A stretch of DNA of 64,000 bases. It comes from Spisula solida. Taxonomy: Eukaryota > Mollusca > Bivalvia > Venerida > Mactridae. The stretch spans positions 10,389,201 through 10,453,200 of the forward strand of contig OX365962.1 in the NCBI GenBank assembly GCA_947247005.1, read 5' to 3'. The position numbers and the translations under genes were made by a program. Below are positions 33,047 through 45,833 of the stretch, piece by piece; position 1 is the stretch's first letter; each line of letters begins with the position of its first letter. A model generated the notes under the pieces. It saw nothing but the letters and a program-made list of their open reading frames with translations, searched no databases and had not been told where the DNA came from.

Positions 33047-34689
33047 GTAGGTGTTTCTCTGTATTTGTATAAGCTATTTCTGTTGAGTTCTGCATTGTCT
33101 GACCAATTTTATAGATTATTATGTTATCGTTATGATTTTTATGGTCTTGTTATACAAGTATGTATAAATATTTGACGTGTTTATGTTTTAGCACACTCGT
33201 CACTATGAGACAGTGCGAGCTGTTTTGGGATCATCTATCGTTAATGTGTGCGGACATCCTTCCGTCCGTTCGTGCTTCAACGATTCATTAAAACAACTCG
33301 TCATCTGGAACCACTAGAACTTTTGTTTTGAAACTTCTTCCAAATTATTTTTGATTTAATTCGTATAAGCATGGACTGGGATTATTTTTGCTATATAGAA
33401 AACTTTGGAAATTCCTTTAAAAAATTGCATTCGTCAAGAAACATGGCCGTCAGTGGACGTGGCCTACTTTTCTATATATAGCTACATTATAACGTTTTTG
33501 ATTTCTAATGACAAGCATTATAATAGATAGTTCATTTTATTTCACCTATACCGGTTTCATAATATCATCAGGTTGATAACGAAGTAGTAAATTACTGTTC
33601 AGTTTTGCTTGAAACACACTGATATTTTTTTTTTACCAAGCTGAACCATTTTCTGAAAAGAATAAAAAAAACTTTAGGTTCTGTTTTACAACAATTGTTA
33701 ATATGGCCACTAACGGGCTATTGTCTTACTGGGTGGTCTCTTATATGTTGCCAATATACTGTTAATCTGCGTCTTAGCTTATCAAGTTAAAAGGTTACCA
33801 AGTTATTGCTTTTTGAAAAAAGCCGTTTAAGGCCTAATGTGTTTCCAGCTTGGTAACCTATTTGAAGAGCCACGGATTTTGAGCACTTTTAAGTTCAGTC
33901 CCGAAGGGGCAAACACCATAATATGGAAGAAAATTAAATACAATCTCCAGTTGGTTTGTTAACAAAGAAATGAATTGTAAACCAAAAATGCACAATTTAT
34001 TATCTAAGGGAAGCAACTCTTGCAAAATTAGTATTTTGTCATCCATACATTTTACTAAAATGTGATTTTGGCATATATTCGAAAGATAATTTTAACATTC
34101 TGTCGTCAATTATTGGTCATTTGAGAAAAATATCCTAATTCTTTGTAACTAGTCTATTTACTGGATGCTCAAAAAAGGTCTTGGGAGAGATAACGTGGCT
34201 TTAAGTCGGAGCAAATTTGGTCCCCAATGTACTAGTTTTACAATCAAATTTGGTTAAATAATACACTGTTATATATAGGTTGGTTAGTTTAGATTAACTG
34301 GCTATAAAGGAAGAAAGTTGAAAACAGATTTTAATATAATATAACTGTCGTTGTGAAAACATGCATTGGTGAACTTATACACATTAATTCACCTACTTTT
34401 TCTAAGCACCAGTCTTTCGGTGTGTACATACACTCAACCACTTTTCTAATTGGTCACCTTTCAAACCCAAAATACCTTTAACTATGATTACATTATTTGG
34501 TGGCGAATATGCAAAATTGGTCGCATGGCTGACCACGCATACTTTGGCACGTGATCTTGATTTTTAATGATTTAAGTGTTAGGACGGTTGCAAACTATTG
34601 CTAAACATTATTATCACAGTTATTGAAAAGTGACCAATTGGAAAAGTAGTTGAGTGTATATGTTTCTCATTTTCTTATTATGTTTCCAG
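33047..34689. other. Intron between exons d and e
   Basis: No gene or clear repeat recognised; the ORF at 33858-34046 has no domain. Confidence 0.4.
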
Positions 34690-34884
34690 ATTGCTTCAAC
34701 AACATTGACCACACCATATAGTAATGGCATTACCGTTCAACTTGATGAAATGGACGTATTGACTGTGAAGTGCGATTCTGATTGCATGGAACTCGTCATA
34801 AAGGGTGACAAAACATTTGGTGTGGTGTTTGCCATAGACAACGAGAACCCATTTACGGGACCTGTTGGCCACATGATGACACAG
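34690..34884 (+). CDS. IgGFc-binding-like gene, exon e
   Basis: Acceptor 'tatgtttccag', donor 'GTTTGT'. Exactly 65 codons, phase 0 at both ends. It contains NGITVQLDEMDVLTVKC, a CDSDCMELVIKGDKTFGVVF segment with two near cysteines that could pair, and GPVGHMMTQ. The 'G-D-K-x-x-G-V-V' strand followed by '(D/G)H-x-x-(E/T)Q' is the family's usual end of the first half. The open frame also runs 12 codons upstream into the intron, but the splice site and exon d's phase fix the start here. Confidence 0.82.
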
Positions 34885-34914
34885 GTTTGTTATCGTAAAA
34901 AGTCATACAAATAG

Positions 34915-35035
34915 ATTATATTAAGTCAGACAAGGAAGGCGGCACTCACGAAACATAAAACACATACAAAGCGCAACACCCAAGTCCTAGCTGTCGGAAA
35001 GTATAATTAATTATTACTAGCTGAATGACCCAGAC
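34915..35035 (-). repeat. Dispersed repeat fragment (52-bp family)
   Basis: Reads 'ttaagtcagacaaggaagg', 'aaagcgcaacaccc' and 'tcctagctgtcggaaagta', then 'agctgaatgaccca'. It is a shortened copy of the family at 28890-29110 with most of the core unit deleted. Confidence 0.6.
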
Positions 35036-35194
35036 AAGTTGAATTATATAGTCTTCCAATAAGCCATACAGTCAACAGAAATAACATAATTATTATGTTT
35101 TCTAGCAATAAGTCATAAAAGTTGAATTGTGTAGTCTGTCAATAAGTCATAGAGTTTATGCACTATAGGTTGGTATTTTCAATACACTTTACTA

Positions 35195-35390
35195 TAAATT
35201 TACCTATTTTCGTGGGTATTAAATTTCGTGGATTTTGATAAAAATGCATTTTCGTGGGGTTGTAAATTCGTAGATTTCAGAATATGAAACGATAAATCAA
35301 TGTTCGATATTTGAGATTAGATTTCGTGGTTGATTGCAATCAACGAAAACAACTTCCTCGAAAAATAAAGGTGTTACAGTAATTTAAAAC
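35195..35390. repeat. 'ttcgtggg' interspersed repeat, copy 1
   Basis: Shares 'attttcgtgggtattaaa', 'gataaaaatgcattttcgtg' and a closing 'caacgaaaa' stretch with 53616-53830. Ends are partly inverted, so it is probably a MITE. Confidence 0.55.
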
Positions 35391-36836
35391 TTATCGTAAC
35401 TCAGCCACTTTCTTCGATCTAATAAATATGTAGCTATTCACAACACATACTAACTTCGTTTTCTTCTTAAATTGCCATTTTATCTCTAGAGCATGCATTA
35501 ACAACTAAGACTTTTGTTGACGAATAACATCAGTACGTATTTCTTCAAGTTTGTGAAACGATTTCTTCGAGGATTTTAACCTAAAGGAACATTGTGTAAG
35601 AATGCCATCTCGACCAACATGCATATCCATAAAACGACAGGTTTGACAATTTGTTTAATTAAACAAATGACTTATAATGAGAGACTACGTACTAACCAAC
35701 ACAACTATCATTTTCATAACCAAATTGAATTCAACAAGTCACTAAGAAATACAAGCAATACAGAAGTACCCTACCGGTTTGAAGGCATGACCTTTAAATT
35801 ATTTTTTTCTATATTTTTGTTGCCATGGCAATCAGAATTCATGTAACAATAATAAAGATTGACATTATCTCCTTCTTGGACTTACCCATCAACCAAGTTT
35901 CATAAACACAGCATGGAAACTGTTTGAGTTATAGCAGGATCCAGATTTTGGTCAATTTTCCCTCTTTCTGTCTAAATAGCAACAACAATTTTTGTTGGAA
36001 TCAAAGTATGTTTAGACGTGCATTATCCCCTTATTCCCCCCAACCCATATCCGAATGTTCATCCACCTAGCTAAGAAACAATTTGATATTTGTCAGGGTC
36101 CAGATTTTGACGGACAGACATACATACAGACTGAAGGACGGCGGGCTCACCTTATAGTCCCCTCCGGTTGAAAACTAGGGTACTAAACTATGTTATAGTA
36201 TCATGTTGTGGATATTCGTGGATTTTGGTGTTAAATCGAAATTTATTTCACCGAGTGCTAATATCAATCAATACTTTCACGAGTGGCGTAGTTATCACAA
36301 GTGAAATAAAATATGGTCTTTCACCAAAAATTAACACATTTTTTGAAAATCAACACAGTCACTTTGTGTTTGTTACATGCTTTTATTTCTCGTATTATGT
36401 ACGGTAATTGGCCTAATTGAAATAATGACGATGAAATTGGAACGTCACGACGTTACTTTTATGGCGCCATATGACGCAACGTTTCTTTTATGTATGGTAT
36501 TGGAACCAACCATTAAAACTTTGAAAATAAATGACAAAATGATTATTTCACTGCTTTTTTCACTGAACATATTTCCACTACTAGTTCATGTTTATAATCC
36601 CTTGATAGCTAATAAAGTAATAATAAAGATTTTTAATTAAACAAATGACTTATCTTGAGATAATATTGTACTAACCAACACGACTTTAAATTCCATAACC
36701 AAATTAAATTCAAAATATAATTGTATGCCTACTAGAATTAAGAAAAATAGAGAAGAAATATCAATGTTGTCTATTTTTCTCCCTTTGACCTTGATCTCAA
36801 ACTGGTCAGTGTTGTATGTCCATTTAATGCACATTA

Positions 36837-37501
36837 TCACGGAAATACATTAGACGGAATGGCAACTCATTCAACTCCCACTATTTTCCTATATAGGCCG
36901 TCATATTGGAATGAAATATCGCGATCGGCTTACTTGTACGAGACTTAGCGAGACTTGACGAGATTCTCAAGTTGGCGCTATGTTTCCCGCTAGCCGCCGC
37001 CATCTTGGATTATTTCACCAATTCAGCCTGATTTGTCAATGAGATATTTGTTTTCATTTAAAGCAACTCTTCGTCTAAATAAGCAAAGATGGGTGTTTAT
37101 TTGTTCCGTTGTGTGTTTGGAGCGTTTTTAAATAGATAGTCTGGACGATTCATCTGTCAATTGTGACATAGACCACATTTTCTGTGACCTATCCTGATCG
37201 ATAAATTTTCAATCGACGGGTTTTGGATTGCTTCCGATATTTACTTTTTTAAATCCCTAAGGAAACTTATTTGCGACTGTTTTTCTTATAAATCAATATT
37301 TTTTGTGATCTTTGGGGTGTCCTCTATTTGTTGAAATGATCATACCACTTAGTTTTGTGGTTTTGACACGAAAAAAAGATTTCTTTTGGATAAGCCATGT
37401 TCACAATTATCGTGCTTACCGAAGCGCGCAATGCATTATGGGTAGTCAGGTCATAATTAGGCTATTTTTAGACCTGCTTATCCGTTCTGTGTATATCCGT
37501 G
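36837..37501 (+). repeat. Long inverted repeat, left arm
   Basis: A 665-bp arm whose reverse complement occurs at 37620-38284 with no net length difference. Only a few substitutions are visible, such as 'aagcaaagatg' against 'aagaaaagatg'. It starts 'tcacggaaatacattagacg' and ends 'tgtgtatatccgtg'. The 85-residue ORF across its end is a by-product; the arms show mirror-image ORFs. Confidence 0.92.
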
Positions 37502-37619
37502 GTTCAGTTAGGTGTTGGGCAATGCGCCGTGTAATTGTGATTTCATGTTTTCTATTCTTGACTGGTTAAGTTGATTGTTGCCTTCCCTGTCTTTTTGCCA
37601 CTTATTCAGTTGATAATGT
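37502..37619. repeat. Spacer of long palindrome, 52-bp-family sequence
   Basis: The 118-bp loop carries 'gtgttgggcaatgcgccgtg', 'tgactggttaagttgattg' and 'ttgccttccctgtc'. It is a diverged single unit of the dispersed 52-bp family. Confidence 0.65.
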
Positions 37620-38284
37620 CACGGATATACACAGAACGGATAAGCAGGTCTAAAAATAGCCTAATTATGACCTGACTACCCATAATGCATTGCGCGCTTC
37701 GGTAAGCACGATAATTGTGAACATGGCTTATCCAAAAGAAATCTTTTTTTCGTGTCAAAACCACAAAACTAAGTGGTTTGATCATTTCAACAAATAGAGG
37801 ACACCCCAAAGATCACAAAAAATATTGATTTATAAGAAAAACAGTCGCAAATAAGTTTCCTTAGGGATTTAAAAAAGTAAATATCGGAAGCAATCCAAAA
37901 CCCGTCGATTGAAAATTTATCGATCAGGATAGGTCACAGAAAATGTGGTCTATGTCACAATTGACAGATGAATCGTCCAGACTATCTATTTAAAAACGCT
38001 CCAAACACACAACGGAACAAATAAACACCCATCTTTTCTTATTTAGACGAAGAGTTGCTTTAAATGAAAACAAATATCTCATTGACAAATCAGGCTGAAT
38101 TGGTGAAATAATCCAAGATGGCGGCGGCTAGCGGGAAACATAGCGCCAACTTGAGAATCTCGTCAAGTCTCGCTAAGTCTCGTACAAGTAAGCCGATCGC
38201 GATATTTCATTCCAATATGACGGCCTATATAGGAAAATAGTGGGAGTTGAATGAGTTGCCATTCCGTCTAATGTATTTCCGTGA
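37620..38284 (-). repeat. Long inverted repeat, right arm
   Basis: Reverse complement of 36837-37501. Transcription through the intron would produce a 665-bp double-stranded hairpin. Confidence 0.92.
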
Positions 38285-38506
38285 CTGAACGAGAAACTGA
38301 ACTTAACCGCTGAAAGTCCAAGTTTCATCAGCCAAACCTTCAAAAATCTAAAAAAAAAAAAAAGTATTTGAGGCCCCTTTCGGGTTACCCCGTTTATTTT
38401 TTCATTTATAATACATTTAACAACAAGATAGAAACAATATTTCAATTACATGCTAACATTTTATCATTTTGCTGTCAAATGTATGTTCAACAATGTTTTT
38501 CATATA

Positions 38507-39988
38507 CAGTAAAACCTCGGTAATACGAGCAGCGATTATTCGAGCAACCGGCCTAATTCGAGCAAATTTCAAAGTCCCGACGAATTTGCTCTATATTGTA
38601 CATTAATTTATCCCACTAACTCGAGTAAAGTTATTACGAGCATCCGGTCTAATTCGAGCGCAGGTGTCGGTCCAATCAACAATTTTCAACGATAATTAAT
38701 TACCTTATCTCGAGGCAATCATCCGAGCGAAATTTCACACCTCCGAAAAATGTCATACTAAATTTTGTTACGGTCCGTATTTTTCACACATCGTGATAAT
38801 CACATTTTATGACAATAGCGTAATCCCTAACACTTAAATTGATGTCCGTATTTTCGATCCCTTACATTAAACACGAAGTAGAAGATATTTAATTAATGAG
38901 CGTGATTTAAACAATACATACGTTTCAGAACAAGTTCAATAGGCAACATTTGGGAACTTTTAACTCATACGAGAACTAGAATTATTAAATGCAACATCGT
39001 TGCTTCGAACGTACTGACTCGCACAGACTTTTAATTATCGTAAGATAAACCGACGTCCATGTAGAATCTTAAATATTTAGGCTCCGTTCGTTATAAAACT
39101 GCAAGTAAAATCATTTCAAAAACTTTTTATTTTCCGTATTTCATGAAAACCTGCGAATGTAGGCTTACGTACAGTACAATTTCACGTGTCTGATACTGAA
39201 TAAGTGAAGTAAATCAAGTCCGCGACTAAATCCAATTCTTATCAAACAACCCTGAAGAATAAAAAATTCGTCGACAATTAAATGTCAATTGAATCTACAC
39301 TATGCGCAGGTTGGCGAATTCATACCGCGGTATGGAACTCTGACTAAACACTACTCCCAACTGTACCGGCAATTTCTTTGATGTGCGGCGCGTTTGAAGT
39401 CAGTCGAAAGACCGCCGCGTCTGATGTCTCCAAATTGTCGCGCACGTTTCAATTGGAAATCACAGGGATATAACTCATTCAGCTAAACATCATGTCCTAA
39501 ATAAATTATCATAGATAATATAGTGCATGTTTTTTACTCAATGAGCCGTATCCCTGTGCTGAAAACTGGATCGACTTTGCATCCGGGTTTTATTTTATCA
39601 CGTGCGATTTTTGTGCGTGGGTGTTTGTTCAAACATGTAGGATCTATTGTGTGCTTTGGGTAATGTTATCTTTTTGCCGATGCGAACTTTTATTACAACC
39701 GTTAAATGCAGTTTGATATTTATTGTAAAAAGATTCATTACGACTTTCATATGCAATTTGTTCAATTCGGCAAATGTCCACACAATTCAAATTGCGTATA
39801 GACTTGATAAACAATGACAGTATTCGTAGTTACAACCAAATACATGTATCATACGTGTTTTCATTATAAACACAGTTACACTTAGTCATAACAACAATTC
39901 ATCATAGACTTCGGATATTTCGAGCACATGGCTTAACTCGAGCATTTGGCTTGTCCCGATGGGTCCTCGAGATAACGAGGTTTTACTG
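38507..39988. mobile_element. Non-autonomous pogo/Tigger-like element
   Basis: Termini CAGTAAAACCTCGGTAATA and its near reverse complement (ataacgaggttttactg) are flanked by TA on both sides. 'Cgagca' words recur just inside both ends. It is 1482 bp with no transposase; the only notable ORF (61 residues) is meaningless. The TIR and TA duplication point to Tc1/mariner, pogo branch. Confidence 0.75.
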
Positions 39989-40159
39989 TATGATTTTGTC
40001 CCATTTTTTTTTATATGTTTATGAAGTTTAAAAATTAAGATAATGGAAGTTTTCAAAAAGATATAAAGTAAAAAGGAGGGGGGAGGGGGTTTGACCGTAT
40101 CATCTATGAAGTTATAGATATATCTTTAATATGTGAAGTGTAAAAAACACAAAAAAACA

Positions 40160-40730
40160 TCATATGAATCGTTTCCATTTCTGTCTAAAAAACAATAGTT
40201 TACCTTTTTTTAAAGCTATGTGTTTTTCTAATAGAATTCTATTTTCTAAATATTTTGTTAAGCTTTCAATTCTCGGTATTGTTTTAACTTTTTTCATTTT
40301 AAAGAGGTATAATTTGCATAAAATTATTACATAGTTTAAGGCAGTATTTGTTAAACCTTGTTCTTGAATACCAAAAAATACGTTTTGACTGTTGAACTGT
40401 ATTTCAAATTGTTTTGTTTTTAGAAAACTACTCACCCTATTCCAGATATTTTGAGCTACATGGCATTCCCAAAATAGATGTTCTATTGTTTCATCTTGCA
40501 TATTGCAGAAATCGCATAGCCTTGAGGGGGATAATTGACAGTTATATAAATATGTGTTAGTTGGTATTAGTCTCATTAGAAATTTATATTGAAAATTTCT
40601 TAAGATGGAGTCAAGTGTTGATTTAAGGTAGATCCTACCCCTTGAAAATGCTTGAAAAACATACACTTGAAAAAAACTATTACAAACAGCGTATGCCATC
40701 TGATTTTATCATATATTATAGGAACCCATT
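40160..40730 (-). pseudogene. L1/Tx1-like LINE, C-terminal fragment
   Basis: A 179-codon frame contains RNFQYKFLMRLIPTNTYLYN and CDFCNMQDETIEHLFWEC, then NIWNRVSSFL. This is the zf-RVT-type zinc knuckle at the end of L1/Tx1-type reverse transcriptases. It follows, on the minus strand, the larger fragment at 42413-44990. About 1.7 kb of unrelated sequence separates them, so either one element was interrupted or there are two copies. Confidence 0.65.
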
Positions 40731-42412
40731 GTAGCACTTGCGTGTGGTGTGAAATGTGCCATATAGTCGCCTTATTCAAATGCTAACACTAAAATAAAGG
40801 CGATTTTTGACTGAAAAATACAGCATTTTTTTCAAAATGTCAAACGTTATCATTATTGTATTTTATAATACGAACTCATTGAATATACTTTATAATTAAT
40901 CGTCGCAAGGGCATGCCAGGCTTGGAATTAGCTGCTGGTGTTTTGTTTACGAGAAAAACACCTTCATGTTGATGTGTAATTTCGACAAGGAAGTCGCCAT
41001 GTTTGCTCCCTCCTGTCACCACAGTAAACGTACAGCAACATTTTTTTCAAACAAAGTAATCAACATAATCGATAGCTAGATCGAATAATGCACTTTATTG
41101 CATTAATAATGTATTAACTTTACAAACGATCCTACGATAATAACAATGAAATCCAAATATTTATTATTGTTTTCATCTCGTTTGTTTACGAATTTCGCGC
41201 TGTGTAGCACATTTATATTCATGCGCCAAAGTAGTGCGACAGTTTATCGACGAAACCATTATAATGCGGTGTTCATAATGTGCCGTTCATAACGAATGAT
41301 GACATCGAATACAATATGATACTTACGGTTTAATATAAGTCCCAATGAAACATTAATATCAGCATTTTCCTCAACACATGCTGCACATGTTAGCGAATTG
41401 ATAATCTGATATGTGTTACGAGGCTGTCTGTCAAACTTTATTTTAGCTAAATTACAAAAGTACTATGCGTTTTTAAATAATCCTTATGTTATTTATGTTC
41501 GTATAATCATTGCAAACACAGTTTTGTAACTCGATTTTCTGGATCGTTTCTCGATCACATGCAGTTTGTGTAAAATCGGTCATTACATGTAGCTGTCAAA
41601 ATATTTCAATCCACACGAATAGTCCGTGCAAATGTTACAACGTGCTCGGTAAGTTTATGTATGGTGTGAGGTTACTGCCATGCTATATTATCGTCTGCAA
41701 ATAGTTTTTTGAGTAATATTTAACCATTTTAACACACAAACTGACCAAATACAGCATTTTCTTCATGTTAAAAGAAACGGGCTAACGGACGGAACAAACG
41801 TTATCAGTGACCAGTACGACTAAAGATAAAGTAGCAATTTGTTTGGTATATAAACAAATAAAATACAATGGAAAGGAATATCTAACTAAATATGTGTATA
41901 ATTGAAAGAAATACTAAAGCTTTAATTAATTTTCCATAAACCTGTTTCAGTTCTTTCGAGGTAACTTAAAACTTGTGCAAATAATCAAGTTTTAAGTCTC
42001 ATAGACCCGATAAAATCGGTTATTGACAAACCAACAACTATCTGGTCCGTCAGGCCCACCGTACCCTAAACTATTTAGGATTTATTAAAAGTGGGCCTTC
42101 ACACATACACATGTGATATATTTTAATTCATGTTGATGTATTTTATTGTTCAAAATCAATGCATTTTGACTGCTTTTATTTAAATAAATGGGCAGGCATG
42201 ACCTTGATCAAATATTTGACAACCACAATTTCTAATTTTTCTAGCATTTTGTTACCCAATAAATGAGACTGACATTTTGAAAAATGTTACCTATTTTGTA
42301 ATTAACTTTTTATAAATACATTGTTTATAACAAGTAAATATAACAAAAACACTCATTGATATAGATTATTTGAACTTTAAGCTACAAATTGATATATGAG
42401 ACTAATGTGTTT
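40731..42412. other. Sequence separating two LINE fragments
   Basis: About 1.7 kb with no coding signal that I recognise. It is probably an insertion within the L1/Tx1-like element, but termini and a duplication were not resolved by eye. Confidence 0.35.
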
Positions 42413-44990
42413 TTATGCCAAAAGGGTATTTAATTCACTGAAGAAAAATACACATTTTCGCCCATTAGAGTGAATCTTAAAAGGTATTAAAATATTTTTC
42501 CAGTTTTCGTTCATTTCTACTCCGATATTGTTAGTCCATTTCCTTTTTGCTTTTATTATTTCTTCTTCTTTGCTTTGTATTTGTATGTTGTATAGTAATT
42601 TATTTGGGTGTTTTATATTTTCCATTTTCTCTCTCAGAGTTACATCTCTATTTTCGGTTTTTATTTCTTTCTTCACATGAGTTATGCTGTAAGTATTTAT
42701 AGCATGAATAATTTTGTGATAGGTCAGAAAGTCTCGTGGTGGAATATTATATATTTGTCTTGCTTCTTCAAAGGAGTAGAGTTTATTTTTTACTAAAGTC
42801 ATACAGTTGTTCCACATATGTTATGCCTTTATCAAACCATTCTTTTAAAAACATTGGTTTATTTTCAATCTTAATATTTGAATTATTCCATATTATATGA
42901 CTGTTAATAGGTGGTTTATTTTCATAACTCAGATTTTTTATATTAAACCATGATGTGAGAATGTTTTTTAGGAACAGGTGTTTGCTAAACATTACATTTA
43001 TATCCTTGGTAGTTAGGTTACAGTCAAAAATGAAGTTTCCTTCATAACGTTCTAGTTGTTGTTTGAAAAATATTTTCCAGTATCCATTGTTATTTTTGTC
43101 AATAATTCTTTTTACCCAACAATACTCAAATGAGTTTAAGAATGCGTATATATCTGTCCATGTTAGCCCACTGTCTTCATAATTCTTTGAGAGTAGTTTT
43201 CGTTTTATTTTGTTGGATTTTCCATCCCACAGAAAGTCAAAAATAGCTTTGTTTAAATCGTTTAAAATGATTTCTGATGGGTTCGGTAAAACCGTAAGAG
43301 GATATATAAGTTTTGGTAGAGCAAAGGTTTTAATAACAGTTACTTTTCCCATGAGTGTCAGTTTTCTATGTTGCCATTGTTTTAGACAATTTTTAAATTG
43401 GTCAATTTTTGGCATTTATTTAGATTTATTTGTAGATGTTTATGCTGATTTGGTGTAAAGGTGATTCCGAGCATGTTTGCACTTTCAGAGGTCCATACAA
43501 AATGTTTGTCGGTACAGTATTTAATGTTGGTACTTTTTAGTGTTCCTAGACATAAAACTAGTGATTTGTTAAAGTTAAGTTTAAGTCCTGAAACTTTCCC
43601 AAATTCAGTTATTACATAGACAAGTTTTTCGAACGATTTCTTTTCACCATTATTTACATATGTTGCATCGTCTGCGAATAGTGTTTGTTTTATTTCTATG
43701 TTTTTAATCTCTTTTGATAAATGACCATTATTGATTATGACTGCTGTAATATTATTATAGAATGTTTTAATCCATCTAATTAAGTTGTTCCCAAGATTGA
43801 AGTGTTCGAGGCATTTATATATGAAATTATGACTTAATGTGTTAAATGCTTTTTCATAGTCGGAAAATAACAAAAGGCCATTTAGATTATTCTTTATCAC
43901 ATGTTTGACGTCGCGGTAGCGTAATAAAGCCATCATTTATTTTTTATAATACACTAGTGTAATAAAGCTATCACGCGACGTCATTCAAAGGATAAGCGAC
44001 GTCGTCAAAGTTGTGCGTTTATTATAGTGAAAATAAGTAGCTATTTTATGTTTCGGTCGCAAAAGGCTAACATGTGATAAAAAGAACATTACATTTGTGA
44101 CTTTCCACATTGAATTTATTAAACTCGTTGAAAAAATCGATAAAATGCTCGGCAGAGCCTCGCATTTTATTATTTTATTCAACTCGTTTAATAAATTCAA
44201 TATGGAAAGACACACATGTAATATCCTCTATTTATTCAATTATCTCAAATATCAGTCTGACATTTTCTCCGATGTATCTACCTTTAATAAAACCTGTTTG
44301 GTTTGGGTTTATTTATTTCGGAAGAATTTTTTTCAATCTATTTGAGATGGCTTTAGTTGCAATTTTGTAATCAATGTTCAGTAGACTGATAGGCCTCCAG
44401 TTTGAAAGGTTTGTATGGTCTTTGTCTGGCTTTGGTAACAGTGTAACAATACTTTGTTTTTGTAAATCTGAAAGTTCTATTTTCTGATAACAGCTATTTA
44501 TTGCATTTGTTTAAAGTAACTTTACATGTTCCCAAAAATGTTTATAGAATTCTGCAGTTAGGCCATCCGAACCTGGGCTTTTTTCATTTTTCATTTCGTC
44601 AAGAGCGAATTTACATTCATGCTCATTTAATATTCCTTCGCATTGATCAGACTCTGCTTTGCTCAGTTTAGTAATTGTCGTATCAAAGAAATCTATTTCT
44701 GGATCTTCATTTTCCTTTACAGCATACAATTGTTCATAGAATTTTGTTGTCTCATCAAGTATCCTTTATATTTGTTATCGTACTATTGTTAATTTGTAGT
44801 TTTTGTATATTTTTTCTTTCTGCATGTCTTTTTTCTAAGTTCGCAAAATATTTTGTGTTCTTTTCATTCATTTCAATTTCTACAATTTTCGATCTTAACT
44901 ATATTCCATGTATTTTTTTATCATAATGGGCCTGCAATTTGTTTTTCTTATCATTTAATTCTTGTGTATGTTGAAGGGGAGGTATAATTA
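42413..44990 (-). pseudogene. L1/Tx1-like LINE reverse transcriptase, decayed
   Basis: Read on the minus strand it begins near 44990 (KFYEQLYAVKENEDPE). It continues with EKSPGSDGLTAEFYKHFWEH, then an NWRPISLLNIDYK-like segment after a stop. A MITE follows at 43896-44231, then GLLLFSDYEKAFNTL and LFADDATYVNN. A deletion between the last two removed the usual G-x-R-Q-G-x-P-L-S-P segment. The C-terminal part follows, with LTLMGKVTVIKTFALPKLIY and, after a frameshift near 42800, FEEARQIYNIPPRDFLTYHK. The element is inactive, with at least one deletion, frameshifts, stops and an insertion. Confidence 0.75.
43896..44231. mobile_element. Hairpin MITE, copy 1 (inside LINE)
   Basis: 336 bp almost identical to 62571-62907, running from 'atcacatgtttgacgtcg' to 'gtaatatcctctat'. 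The right half is itself a strong inverted repeat of roughly 60 bp per arm (tgaatttattaaactcgttg / caactcgtttaataaattca). It splits the LINE frame just before its GLLLFSDYEKAF motif. Confidence 0.8.
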
Positions 44991-45197
44991 TTATAAGATG
45001 TTGGATAGCATTACATGGCTTTGGCAATGCAAGGGGAATATGATAGTAAACAAGCATGCATGCCAAGTTTGAAACAATGTCTTAATGGACAAGATGTAAG
45101 ACGAAATGGTCAATTTGGATTAACCTAGAATTTGGCCCTTAATAAGTCTAAGTCCATAATTAGGTCAATGTGAAGGCACAATTGAGGTCAGGTGATA

Positions 45198-45833
45198 TAC
45201 GAGGGGTGATCCATATATCCTTTCCGCTATCACGATTTTTTGGGGGGTTATGAGAAATTCATATGGTCCCTATACCCCGTCCCTGAGACACTATTGACTT
45301 GCAGCACTGATAAAAACTCGATGCATCCGGATGCTACACACCTACTTCAAACCGAAAGTAGAAAAAATTGTCAACATTTCGACTAAAGGTCACCGGAAAT
45401 GACGACGTGACGGTGACCCTTGCGCGAAAAACCTTTTCTTTTTTTTTTAGCTTGACAGGCCTTCTTTTTGGCCCTTTAGGGCATTGGTCCTGACCCCTTT
45501 GTCTAGCCTTATATTCCTGCTATAGAAAAATAAAAACTTTTTGGCGCTAAATGTTAATGCAATTCCACAGGGAATCGTACCGCAATGGCGGGTAGGACCA
45601 GTAATTTCAGTTTTGTAAAATCTACGTTCAAAGCCCTCTTTAAAGGGGTCTAGAATCTAAAACCTGTGCACGACCCTGGGCCCGTATTATCCTGTAGTCT
45701 GGGATGCCTGTGTACCCATGACAGCAAAATTCCCGAATTTGGGCATTTAGGTCGAAAACTACGGAAGGCCGAAATGGCCATCCCGGCGAGTCTGCATTAG
45801 TACGCTATGGTAGCGGAAAGGATATAAGGAGAA
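45198..45833. mobile_element. Mariner-type MITE-like element, 'acgaggggtgatcc'
   Basis: The left end reads 'acgaggggtgatccatatat' followed by 'cctttccgct'; the right end carries 'agcggaaaggatataagg', an inverted match to part of it. The start matches terminal repeats of the element at 52331-53298 and of mori-type mariners. No transposase is present. The right side runs straight into a second related block. Confidence 0.55.

Noticed and set aside
37312..37809. Mirror-image ORFs (85 and 67 codons) on opposite strands
   Set aside because: They are the same sequence in the two arms of the long palindrome and have no domain. One arm's open frame automatically appears in the other.
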